Positions 1-8,026 of a DNA stretch of 64,000 nt are shown piece after piece. The notes under the pieces are model-generated. The model worked only from the letters and a program-made list of their open reading frames with translations. It was not told where the DNA came from and did no database searches. Source of the DNA: JAHCHG01 sp965214585 (GTDB lineage Bacteria; Acidobacteriota; Blastocatellia; Pyrinomonadales; Pyrinomonadaceae). Position 1 is the stretch's first letter, and every line of letters begins with the position of its first letter. The stretch covers positions 3,162,001 to 3,226,000 of the forward strand of contig OZ243957.1 in NCBI GenBank assembly GCA_965214585.1, given 5' to 3'. The position numbers were made by a program, and so were the translations under genes.

Positions 1-2316
1 GACGGAGGTTATACTATTTGCGTTATAATTGCCTTGAACGTAAACGCCGTTTTCCGAAGCAAAAGTAAAACCCTTCGTATTCGAGGCATTTGCCGCATCA
101 TATCTTCCCGGCAGTTGTTCGCCGTTGATCAGACGAACTCCGCGACGGTAGAATTTATGCTCGAAAACTGCGGCTCTTGAAGCAACTTCAGCCGAATTAG
201 TTCCCCTATACTGCGGTGCTTCGTTGATCGTATCGGAATCCATTCTGCCGTTTTGATTTATATCTTCGCCCGGTTGTAATGTGTTGTCATTATTACCGTA
301 AATATCTTCCATATCGTATTCGCCGTCAAAATCATAATCGCCGCGCCGGTCTGAAACATAAAAGACCCAGCCGTTCGCACTCGGAACGTCGGAGGCTCGT
401 AGTGATCTTCCCAATTCGGAAGCATACGGCGTATCCGTCGGAAATTGATTGTCAAAATCGCCGTCGAAAAATCTTTTGAGATTGGCAATATCAATATCAA
501 CCATACTCATTACGCCCGCCCACGGAACTTTTTTATCATAATTACTGCTGCTCGTCGGATTGAATGTGCCTGTGCCTTCAAAGTATAAACCTTCGCGCGT
601 ATCAAACATATTTATCGGAAACGGCGCAATTTTAGCGGAAGAGCCAAGATCGCGCGAGTGAGGCAAATCGCTCGAAACTACGTCGTTTATAGAATAAGGT
701 ATGTTTATTTGTGCCACTACGACATTGTAAATATCAGAGAAAAAAGTTCCGGTTGATGTAATATACCGCGCATCGTCGGTTGAAATTTCGGGCATACTTT
801 CGCCTTTGATGGCAAATCTTTGCAGTTTTATTACCGAGCGCGTATCGTTATTTCCCATACCAAACACCAGAGGCGGCGCATCGGTCACGCCGAGACTCAG
901 AAAATCCTGCGTAATATCTTTTGTTTCAAAAATATTCGTCGCCGGATTCTTGCCGATCATCTCGACCTTTATCCACATCTGCCGGCTGCCGATTAGAAAT
1001 CTTTCGCCGTTAATTTCCGTTGCCTGATAAGGACTGCCCCTCATTGCCCGCGGTTTATAGCCGCGAGGCTGAGAACCCGGATTTACCGTCTGCCCGTTAG
1101 GATGACCGTTAAGAAGAATGCCGCAATCGGTGGTTACGGCGTTCGTTCCCGTGCCGGAAGCGCAGCCGGGAAGTTTGGCTTTGTCGTCGGCAAGTGAAAC
1201 CCGCAAACCGGCTTTATTATAGTATCTCTCATTGCTGGTTATATTATTGTCAGCCGTAGTATTCGTAACCGGAACAAGTGTTCCGGTTTCGTCGCTGTAT
1301 AAATCGCCCATATTTCTGCCGCGTCTGATCAGTTCAATGTAATCAACGGTCTGACCGCTTCGGCGGTTGGAGATACGGATCGGCAGATTCAGTTGGTCGG
1401 CGTGCGTCTTTAAGTTGCCTTGAAAAAACTCCTGATTGCTGCCCCAACCGGCATTTGCATAAACGGTCGGTTGATCGGACGACATCGGAACGGGCGAACC
1501 GTTTACCGGATCGGTTAAAACGCTGCCCATACCTCTCGTCAACTGGACGTTATTGCCCGACGCATTTTTGATAAAAACATTTTCGCCCTTAGAAGCTGCA
1601 TCCGAACCGTTGCGCGTAACATTGGTAAATACCTCGCCGACGGATGTTACTTTTGATGTAAAATATAATCCGGTGCTTGCCGAAAGAAACAAATTGTCAT
1701 TCGAGTGAACTCTGCCGCCAAAGTCAAAACGCGGACCGGGGTGAAATTCAAGATCGTCGTCGTAAAAAATGCCGAATTGGAAGATCGGTATCCGGTTATT
1801 AAAGAATCTGCGTCTGAGAGCGACCTCCACACCGGACGAGTTTTCTCTTGCCGCCGAATCAATCTGCCATTCGTCGCGGATCGAACTCAAACCCTGATAA
1901 TCCGAACCCGTCATTGTAACGATTTCCGAAGTTTTAACTTGTTGAATGTCTTGATTGAACGAGTATTTAGAGAAAACGGAAGGAGTCTGATTATCGGTCG
2001 GATGCTGACCTTTGATGCGGGTTATATCGCTCGGTTCGGGATTTAATTTGTCATCAAAAATTTTATCGAAATTCTGCGTCATAATTTCGAGGCTGGCGTG
2101 CGCGGCTTCAAATGTCCGCGTTTCAGCCGCATCGTTGCTTGCCGCAATCGTTTCGTTGGTCGTTCGGGTAATTGCCAAAGCAACAAAACCCATTAGTAAA
2201 ATCATAATCAGCAAAGCGATGATGATCGCCGAACCGCGCTGATCCCGATTTCGTGCCGCATCGTGCTTCAAAGTGCAGCTTTTATCAGTCTGAAAAAAAA
2301 TGTTTTCCAAGTGCAT
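1..2316 (-). CDS. PilX-like type IV pilus assembly protein, C-terminus off the left edge
   Basis: The reading frame is open from ATG at 2316 to base 1 (772 codons visible, no stop), so the protein is incomplete. A basic N-terminus leads into QRGSAIIIALLIMILLMGF at about residues 31-50, the N-terminal helix typical of PilX-type minor pilins; there is no G^F prepilin site of the FimT/PilV kind. The remainder is a large polar domain, unusually long for PilX. It holds Asp-rich segments that resemble calcium-binding loops (DYDFDGEYDMED and DINQNGRMDSD, around residues 650-695). An AGAGG Shine-Dalgarno-like sequence lies just upstream of the ATG, 17 bases after the PilW stop. It is the last visible gene of the minor-pilin operon. 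Known of the family: minor pilins prime pilus assembly and may carry adhesins. The calcium-binding role is inference. Confidence 0.75.
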   Translation of the reverse strand, partial: MHLENIFFQTDKSCTLKHDAARNRDQRGSAIIIALLIMILLMGFVALAITRTTNETIAASNDAAETRTFEAAHASLEIMTQNFDKIFDDKLNPEPSDITRIKGQHPTDNQTPSVFSKYSFNQDIQQVKTSEIVTMTGSDYQGLSSIRDEWQIDSAARENSSGVEVALRRRFFNNRIPIFQFGIFYDDDLEFHPGPRFDFGGRVHSNDNLFLSASTGLYFTSKVTSVGEVFTNVTRNGSDAASKGENVFIKNASGNNVQLTRGMGSVLTDPVNGSPVPMSSDQPTVYANAGWGSNQEFFQGNLKTHADQLNLPIRISNRRSGQTVDYIELIRRGRNMGDLYSDETGTLVPVTNTTADNNITSNERYYNKAGLRVSLADDKAKLPGCASGTGTNAVTTDCGILLNGHPNGQTVNPGSQPRGYKPRAMRGSPYQATEINGERFLIGSRQMWIKVEMIGKNPATNIFETKDITQDFLSLGVTDAPPLVFGMGNNDTRSVIKLQRFAIKGESMPEISTDDARYITSTGTFFSDIYNVVVAQINIPYSINDVVSSDLPHSRDLGSSAKIAPFPINMFDTREGLYFEGTGTFNPTSSSNYDKKVPWAGVMSMVDIDIANLKRFFDGDFDNQFPTDTPYASELGRSLRASDVPSANGWVFYVSDRRGDYDFDGEYDMEDIYGNNDNTLQPGEDINQNGRMDSDTINEAPQYRGTNSAEVASRAAVFEHKFYRRGVRLINGEQLPGRYDAANASNTKGFTFASENGVYVQGNYNANSITSV

Positions 2317-2333
2317 AAGTTTCAACCTCTCGC

Positions 2334-3449
2334 TTAACCTTCGTCGTATCCTAAATTTCTCGCGCTGAATGTGGACTGTAATTTTATTTCCTGCGGAAGT
2401 TTTGTTTGTTCATCAAGTTCGGTTGACTGAATCGTAATTGAAATACTGATCTGCCTGATTAAATTACAGTTTCCCGGATTGTCGTCATTCGTTCCTCTGA
2501 TACCGTCAACTCCTGCAATCGGATCATCGGTTACTGTTCCATTGCTGAGAACATATTTAAATTGCAGAGCCTTGACGTTATATGCCAACGGCTGCTCGCG
2601 GATTTGTTCAGCCGCCGATTCTCCGGCGTTGTTGCCGTAGCGCACCCTGACCAGCGTTCCGTCTTGTTTTACTCTATAACTGACCCAAGTGATTCTTTTA
2701 AGCGTCGCTTTCGTATAGTTTGTGCAGTTATCCGTTTCATTTTCGGCACAGCCTCTTAGCAAACTTCTGTTTTCTCCGATTCCATTAAACGGCTGATTTA
2801 AACCCAGCGGATCGTTCGGTGCAAACTCGATATTTCGTCCGTTGACAACCCTTGTTGCAATAACAGCTATTTGTGAAATCGGCGATTCAATTAAAAACAA
2901 ATCGAAATTATTGGCGTTTCTCGCCTCCACGTTGATTGTTCTAACTTTGGCAATGTCGGGCGCAGAGCCGGATACGGCGCGTTCCAGATCAATTGCGTTG
3001 CTGCCGTTGAAACTAAGATCGCGGTAGGCAAATGAAATTATATCCGTTCTCTCGTTCGGATCGGTTTGCAGATCATTGGTAAATAGGTCGTTTCCCGAAA
3101 TTACGGAAGTTAAAATATCTCTTTCGTTATTAGTATCGGGCGGAACTCCCAGACGAGTCGAAATAAGATTGTCGGGAACGATTGCCCCGCTTTTGTGAAA
3201 GCCGAATCCGGCGTTGAGCGCGTCGCGTCCGATCAGATGAAGCGCGGCGCGGGCATTTTTCATAATATCCGCCCGGTTGCTCGAACGATTTCGGTCAACT
3301 CTGCCGACTTGTAAAAGCCCGTAAACAGAGCCGGTAATAATCAGAAAAATGACCATTGCGATCATCAATTCCAATATACTAAAGCCGCTTTCGGAATTTT
3401 CACCCGAATAATTATTTATTAATGAATTTTCAAAAACTTTATTTTTCAT
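2334..3449 (-). CDS. PilW-family minor pilin
   Basis: A 371-residue protein with a class III signal sequence: cleavage would fall between G22 and F23 in SGFSILELMIAMVIF, with the conserved Glu at mature position 5 (E27), followed by a hydrophobic helix. The large C-terminal domain (roughly 50-371) is soluble and has scattered cysteines, as in PilW-type pseudopilins. The gene lies 9 bases after PilV and 17 bases before the PilX-like gene on the same strand, so the four genes are probably co-transcribed. The product is expected to be processed by a prepilin peptidase and placed at the pilus tip or initiation complex. Family assignment rests on the N-terminal motif, size and operon position. Confidence 0.8.
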   Translation of the reverse strand: MKNKVFENSLINNYSGENSESGFSILELMIAMVIFLIITGSVYGLLQVGRVDRNRSSNRADIMKNARAALHLIGRDALNAGFGFHKSGAIVPDNLISTRLGVPPDTNNERDILTSVISGNDLFTNDLQTDPNERTDIISFAYRDLSFNGSNAIDLERAVSGSAPDIAKVRTINVEARNANNFDLFLIESPISQIAVIATRVVNGRNIEFAPNDPLGLNQPFNGIGENRSLLRGCAENETDNCTNYTKATLKRITWVSYRVKQDGTLVRVRYGNNAGESAAEQIREQPLAYNVKALQFKYVLSNGTVTDDPIAGVDGIRGTNDDNPGNCNLIRQISISITIQSTELDEQTKLPQEIKLQSTFSARNLGYDEG

Positions 3450-3458
3450 TCGATTTTT

Positions 3459-4046
3459 TTATTGGTAATCGGCAATCAGAGTTGTAACGACTTCTTCACG
3501 AACCGCCTGATTCGAGAAGAATCTGACTTTTACTTCTATTTTTCTTCGCGTTACGTCAGGCGAATTATTTTCCGGGTCTGCTACATCGGTTATATTGACC
3601 ATTCTTTCAAAGCCTCTGATAACCGGACTGGTATTGTTTGGTCGTCCTGAAATATCGCAGATGCCGTTTGCCGGGCAAGCATCATCCGCCGTTCCCGCCA
3701 CGCCGTCCCAACCCAAGTCTTCCCGAATCGGACACCAGCCGTTAAGGAAAATTCCGCGTGCCGCGCCGTTGAAAACATTGTTTCCGACGTTTCCAATCGA
3801 ATGCCATCCTTCGATCACACCCGGACGCTGAATGTCCCGCGCCGCAATTATTGATTCAATGGTGGAAAGAGCGATTTGTTTGGCGATAATACGGTTTTCC
3901 GATTCGTATGTGCGTACCAGATTTGCGGTCAGAGCCGCCGCCATAGCGACTACGCCGACCAGCATTATGACAATTGCGATCATTACCTCGACATATGAAA
4001 ATCCGTCTTCCGCAGCTTTTTTTCTTTTCTTTTGTAATAAATTCAT
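3459..4046 (-). CDS. PilV-family minor pilin
   Basis: A 195-residue prepilin. After a short lysine-rich leader, cleavage is expected at G15/F16 in EDGFSYVEVMIAIVIML, with Glu at mature position 5 (E20), followed by a valine/alanine-rich transmembrane helix to about residue 42. The C-terminal part is a small soluble head domain with two cysteines near C110 and C120 in a CP-type loop. It sits between FimT-like and PilW-like genes with gaps of 15 and 9 bases. Family knowledge: PilV-type pilins take part in the minor-pilin initiation complex. It could be called a generic prepilin N-methylation-domain protein if PilV homology is not confirmed. Confidence 0.78.
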   Translation of the reverse strand: MNLLQKKRKKAAEDGFSYVEVMIAIVIMLVGVVAMAAALTANLVRTYESENRIIAKQIALSTIESIIAARDIQRPGVIEGWHSIGNVGNNVFNGAARGIFLNGWCPIREDLGWDGVAGTADDACPANGICDISGRPNNTSPVIRGFERMVNITDVADPENNSPDVTRRKIEVKVRFFSNQAVREEVVTTLIADYQ

Positions 4047-4061
4047 AAATTTTTACTCTGC

Positions 4062-4748
4062 TTATCTGCTGTAACCCGATGTTCGGCGTGAATCCTTCCA
4101 TTTATTTGCGTCGCTCGAAGCGCGGACATATTCCCACAGACGAATCGAGCCGGTTGATCCGACAACGGTAATCGCCAAGGCAATTTCCGATTGATTTGGG
4201 TTGATTTTGTCGGGCGACCACACATAAATCGTATTCCCGACAATACTTGCATTTCTTCCGACAGCGTTTGTTCCGGCATCGGAAACCATTCCATCGCTTT
4301 GAAATCTCAGCGTGCAAACATTATTATTTTGGCTGCTCGGATAATTGCTCTGCTTAAAATCAGCATCCGGGACAGGCAGGGATTCGGGCGGAGATACATT
4401 TATTTCGGAAGGGCTGTTCTCCAATTTAATTACATCCGGCGGCATTAATGTAATCTGTCTGGTTAAAACATCATCGTTTGCCGTTGCGCCGTCATTCTCA
4501 TTGATTAGACGCACCATATTTGCCGTCAAATCAATTTCTACGCGTTGGGTTCTGCGTTGAGTTAAAGAACGCTGCCGGGCTTCCTGAAGCAAATCTATAA
4601 TTTGTAAGGCTTGCTCCTCGGCTTTATACAGTTCCTGATGGGCTGTCAAATAAAATCCCGCGACTGCCGACATTACCGCAATTATAACCAGCACGACAAG
4701 TAGTTCGACTAAAGAATATCCCGCCGCAGATTTAATGCTGTTGTTCAT
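4062..4748 (-). CDS. FimT/GspH-type minor pilin
   Basis: A 228-residue prepilin, first gene of the minor-pilin operon. The leader MNNSIKSAAG is followed by YSLVELLVVLVIIAVM, so cleavage is expected at G10/Y11 with E15 as the mature Glu+5. A helix then runs into a region resembling GspH/FimT (LLQEARQRSLTQRRTQRVEID), where pseudopilins of this group have an amphipathic helix followed by beta strands. The tyrosine in place of the usual phenylalanine at mature position 1 is tolerated in the family. A good sigma-70-like promoter lies about 90 bases upstream. Confidence 0.82.
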   Translation of the reverse strand: MNNSIKSAAGYSLVELLVVLVIIAVMSAVAGFYLTAHQELYKAEEQALQIIDLLQEARQRSLTQRRTQRVEIDLTANMVRLINENDGATANDDVLTRQITLMPPDVIKLENSPSEINVSPPESLPVPDADFKQSNYPSSQNNNVCTLRFQSDGMVSDAGTNAVGRNASIVGNTIYVWSPDKINPNQSEIALAITVVGSTGSIRLWEYVRASSDANKWKDSRRTSGYSR

Positions 4749-4832
4749 AAATTCTTCGTTCTTATATAATTTGTAATTGATTTGTGGAAATCATCCGACT
4801 GATGAATTAGACGAGCTTTTTACTCATCAAAA

Positions 4833-4861
4833 ATTATACAAATTTATTACAGTAATTGCAA
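4833..4861 (-). promoter_or_regulatory. Putative sigma-70-type promoter for the minor-pilin operon
   Basis: On the minus strand there is TTGCAA (4861-4856), a 17-base spacer, then TATAAT (4838-4833). It points at the FimT-like gene and would leave a leader of about 75-80 bases. The match is by eye; the -10 is perfect and the -35 is 4/6. Confidence 0.55.
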
Positions 4862-4989
4862 ACAATTTTAATCATTGTTTAACAATAGATATATTAAATT
4901 ACTAATGAAAAATAAATTCCAAAAAATGTCTTTATTTAATCGGTGATTTTGGGTAAAATTGCACTGCATTAAAACAATTTGTTTATAAT

Positions 4990-6099
4990 ATGGCGGAAAA
5001 TAAAACCGGATCACAAAAAAAAGTTTCAGCCGATTGGCTGATTCAGGGCGTTTTGACAAAACTGGGCGATATTTTCGATCAGTTTACGGGCAGAGATTGG
5101 CAGCCTTCGAGCAATCTGGCGACGAGCGAACTTATCGAAAGGCTGAAAAAACTGCTCGATTCGCAAGTTCAGAATGTTGACGGAAAATCTCAGGTCGTTC
5201 CGCACAACATAAAACTGAAAATGCAGTGGGATAAATTTTCAACCGACAGCGAGAAGGCAATCGAAAAACTCGAAAACGAACTTTTGATCGCCGCCATAGA
5301 TCACATAAACGACAAGCGTTATCACACATTTGCGCCGATAAGACTGGAAATCAAACCCGATTATTTTACCGAAGGCGTGAAACTGCAAGCCGGTTTTGAA
5401 AAATTTGTTGACGAAGAAAACAGGGGCGAAATCAGGGTTGCGATTCCAGATTTGAAAGTCGAAAAACTGATCGAAAATGAGGAAACGGCGGCGGAAATTC
5501 CCAAACAAAAATTTGTCGCCGAATTTGAGGAAAAAGGGAAAGTCCGGCGCAGAGAATTATTTTTTGCACCGAAACAGCGGCAGAGCATCGGCAGAACTCC
5601 CGAAAATAATTTGATAATAAACGATCCGAGCATTTCAAAAATCCACGCCGCGCTTGTCTTAGACGGCGAAAATCAATTGATGGTAGCCGACACGGGTTCG
5701 ACGAACGGAACATTTATCAACGATAAGCGTATTTCATACGGAAAAGCGATAACGATCAAGGAAAGCGACAAAATAAAATTCGGGACAGTCGAAGTCAGAT
5801 TAAAATATATTCCCGAAAACAACGAACCGAAAAAAGTTTCGGAAAACGGCGAATCGAAACAGATTGCGAAAAATTATCAGTCAAAGCAAAATGCGGTTGA
5901 AGAAACGACTGCGAAAACCGAAGTTTTGCCTGCCGAAAACGATTTGGCTGAAACGCAGAGAGTTTCGATTTCCCAAGTAAAAAACGAAGCCGGCGACAGA
6001 GAGAATTTTGCCGCAAAAAATCCGCAGCCGAACGGCGAAAAAGATTTTACGCAAGGGAATTTGCCGAAAACGCAGCCTGAGATAACATTTGAAGATTAA
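4990..6099 (+). CDS. FHA-domain protein with DUF3662 (FhaA-like) N-terminus
   Basis: A 369-residue cytoplasmic protein. Residues about 15-140 resemble the DUF3662/FhaA N-terminal domain (SELIERLKKLLDSQ, VVPHNIKLKM). Residues about 185-265 are an FHA phosphothreonine-binding domain with the usual signature: SIGRTPENNLIIND, SISKIHAAL, and STNGTFIND. The last 100 residues are Lys/Glu/Gln-rich and low complexity. It is followed after 9 bases by a penicillin-binding protein, then RodA and a PP2C phosphatase. In Actinobacteria, FhaA sits with the same partners and binds phosphorylated peptidoglycan-synthesis factors, so a similar scaffold role in elongation is the likely inference. No clear Shine-Dalgarno precedes the ATG. 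Confidence 0.85.
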   Translation: MAENKTGSQKKVSADWLIQGVLTKLGDIFDQFTGRDWQPSSNLATSELIERLKKLLDSQVQNVDGKSQVVPHNIKLKMQWDKFSTDSEKAIEKLENELLIAAIDHINDKRYHTFAPIRLEIKPDYFTEGVKLQAGFEKFVDEENRGEIRVAIPDLKVEKLIENEETAAEIPKQKFVAEFEEKGKVRRRELFFAPKQRQSIGRTPENNLIINDPSISKIHAALVLDGENQLMVADTGSTNGTFINDKRISYGKAITIKESDKIKFGTVEVRLKYIPENNEPKKVSENGESKQIAKNYQSKQNAVEETTAKTEVLPAENDLAETQRVSISQVKNEAGDRENFAAKNPQPNGEKDFTQGNLPKTQPEITFED

Positions 6100-6108
6100 A
6101 TTTTTGTG

Positions 6109-7962
6109 ATGCTACAAACTTTTCTGATATTTTTTCTGCAATTCGATTGGGAAAAACTGCGCCCCGAAAATATCTTCGGCAGGCAGATTCTCGAACGAAC
6201 TCCCGCCGGTCTGACGATTGTTTACTTGATCGGAACGGCGATTCTGGTCGGATTTCTCATATTTTCTTTTGTCAAAAGATCGCCGCGCAAATTTAATTTC
6301 GAGGAAAATCTTCCGCGCGAAGTCAAAAGAAAATTAACCACGACCTTGGCAAACAGAAGCCTCCGCATCTGGCAGTTCGTTTTTATATTTTTAGCTTTTT
6401 TTGTTTACGGTTTTCACGTTTACTGGACTTATTATGCGGACGAAAACAACGAGCAGTTTCAGGCTTTGAGCTATAAGGATTTGCGAAACAGGCGGGCGAA
6501 CGCCGCTTCTCTGCGCGGCTGGATGCTTGATCGTTCGGGCGATTTGGGAAGTGCTTTGGCGTATTACAAACTCGATGCCGACGGTGATATTTCGCGCACT
6601 TACGCGTTTGAAAGAGAAATGTCGCACTTGCTCGGCACGGAGCGCGGAACGCCCGGTTTGGAAAGAACTCTTTTTCTCGAAGAAATTGACCGCAGACCGG
6701 AAGCGTGGGACGTTTTAACCCGTATCAAGCGAGCCGAAGACGTTGAAAAGGACGTGCGAATCACGATTGACCGGAATTTACAGTCATACATCGTCGAGCA
6801 ATTAAAAGACAAAAAAGGCGCGGTTGTCGTTTTGAATCCGCAGACGGGCGATATTCTGGCGATGTATTCAAATCCTTCTTTTAATATCAACGAGGCGCGA
6901 AGTCTGGACGACTGGCTGAAACTCGAAGCAAATTCGCGCGACAAACCTCTGCTCAACCGCGCCACGCGCGAATATTACGTTCCCGGTTCGACGTTTAAGA
7001 CTTTTACGATGGTCGCGGCATTTAACGCCAATCAGGAAAACACGACTTTGCAAAGCAAGCTCGGCGGATTCGTGCCGTTTCGCGGTTCGCGCTCGATCAC
7101 CGATGCCAACGGCGGATGCGAGCCGCCTTACGGCTGCGGAAATCTGAACATCGCGCAGGCTTTTGAAGCGTCGAGCAATCAGTATTTTTCGCAGATGGCG
7201 GTTTTGCTCGGACGCGAAAGATTGCGCGAAACCGCCGGAAAATACGGCATTTTAGCCGTTGATACGCCCGCCGAATCTTTGCAGAATAAATTTTTCCCCG
7301 AAATCTTAAACGCCAGCAACGAGCAGATCAAAAATGCTCTCGCGCCCGAACAATCAACGCTTGTTACGGGCAAGAAAATTTCCGCTTACGACATCGCTTT
7401 GGAAGGAATGGGACAAGGTTACGCCGGACAGATGACACCGTTTCAGATGGCTCTGATCGCCGCCGCGCCCGCTAATATGCAAGGGAAATTGATGAAACCG
7501 CGCATCGAAGCCGATCAGCCGCCCGAAGTTTTTTCGCAGGTTTTGTCCTCGCAAAACGCTGCCGATGTCCGCCGGATTATGGGACTTGTCACCGAAGGAA
7601 AAGGCGGAACGGCGACGAGAGTTTTCGGCAAGGTTAAATCGGCGGGAATCCGCACGGGCGGAAAAACCGGAACGGCGGAAAAACTCGCGCCCGTTTACGA
7701 TAAAGACGGGAAACTGAAAACGATCACGAAAAAAAGGAAAAACAAAGACGGGGAACTCGAAGAATACAAAGTTCCGCAAATGTATGAACGAACGGACAGT
7801 TGGTATATCGCCATTGCGCCGCTTGAAAAACCGCAGTTGGCAATTTCCGTCGTCGTCGAAGGCGGCGGTTACGGAGCAGCAATTTCCGCGCCGATTGCCG
7901 CAAATATAGTTTTAAAGGCAAGAGATTTAGGACTTTTGGGCGGGAAAAAAGGTAAAAAGTAA
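6109..7962 (+). CDS. Penicillin-binding protein (PbpA-like transpeptidase)
   Basis: A D,D-transpeptidase of about 617 residues. There are two N-terminal hydrophobic segments (about residues 35-55 and 88-105), then a short dimerisation-like region containing ASLRGWMLDRSGDL (about 134-147). The transpeptidase domain carries all three motifs: STFK (S near 294), SSN (near 355-357) and KTGTA (near 519). The layout matches actinobacterial PbpA, the partner of RodA. A GTG at 6106 directly precedes the chosen ATG and cannot be excluded. The 3' end runs into a heptanucleotide repeat, so the C-terminal GKKGKK tail and stop are partly repeat-derived. It cross-links peptidoglycan, presumably with the downstream RodA as polymerase. 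Confidence 0.9.
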   Translation: MLQTFLIFFLQFDWEKLRPENIFGRQILERTPAGLTIVYLIGTAILVGFLIFSFVKRSPRKFNFEENLPREVKRKLTTTLANRSLRIWQFVFIFLAFFVYGFHVYWTYYADENNEQFQALSYKDLRNRRANAASLRGWMLDRSGDLGSALAYYKLDADGDISRTYAFEREMSHLLGTERGTPGLERTLFLEEIDRRPEAWDVLTRIKRAEDVEKDVRITIDRNLQSYIVEQLKDKKGAVVVLNPQTGDILAMYSNPSFNINEARSLDDWLKLEANSRDKPLLNRATREYYVPGSTFKTFTMVAAFNANQENTTLQSKLGGFVPFRGSRSITDANGGCEPPYGCGNLNIAQAFEASSNQYFSQMAVLLGRERLRETAGKYGILAVDTPAESLQNKFFPEILNASNEQIKNALAPEQSTLVTGKKISAYDIALEGMGQGYAGQMTPFQMALIAAAPANMQGKLMKPRIEADQPPEVFSQVLSSQNAADVRRIMGLVTEGKGGTATRVFGKVKSAGIRTGGKTGTAEKLAPVYDKDGKLKTITKKRKNKDGELEEYKVPQMYERTDSWYIAIAPLEKPQLAISVVVEGGGYGAAISAPIAANIVLKARDLGLLGGKKGKK

Positions 7963-7993
7963 AAGGTGAAAGGTAAAGGGTAAAAGGTTAGCA
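7952..7993 (+). repeat. Degenerate heptanucleotide tandem repeat at the PBP 3' end
   Basis: Six consecutive seven-base units read GTAAAAA, GTAAAAG, GTGAAAG, GTAAAGG, GTAAAAG, GTTAGCA. The array starts inside the last codons of the PBP gene and covers its stop codon. A near-identical array on the other strand covers the end of the methylmalonyl-CoA epimerase gene near 54022-54056. Confidence 0.7.
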
Positions 7994-8026
7994 GCGTCGG
8001 GCGTATGCTGACTGGACAAGAGATTT

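Noticed and set aside
4984..4989. TATAAT directly before the FHA gene ATG
   Set aside because: As a -10 it would place the transcript start inside the gene, and no -35 lies at the right distance. It is probably chance in AT-rich DNA.
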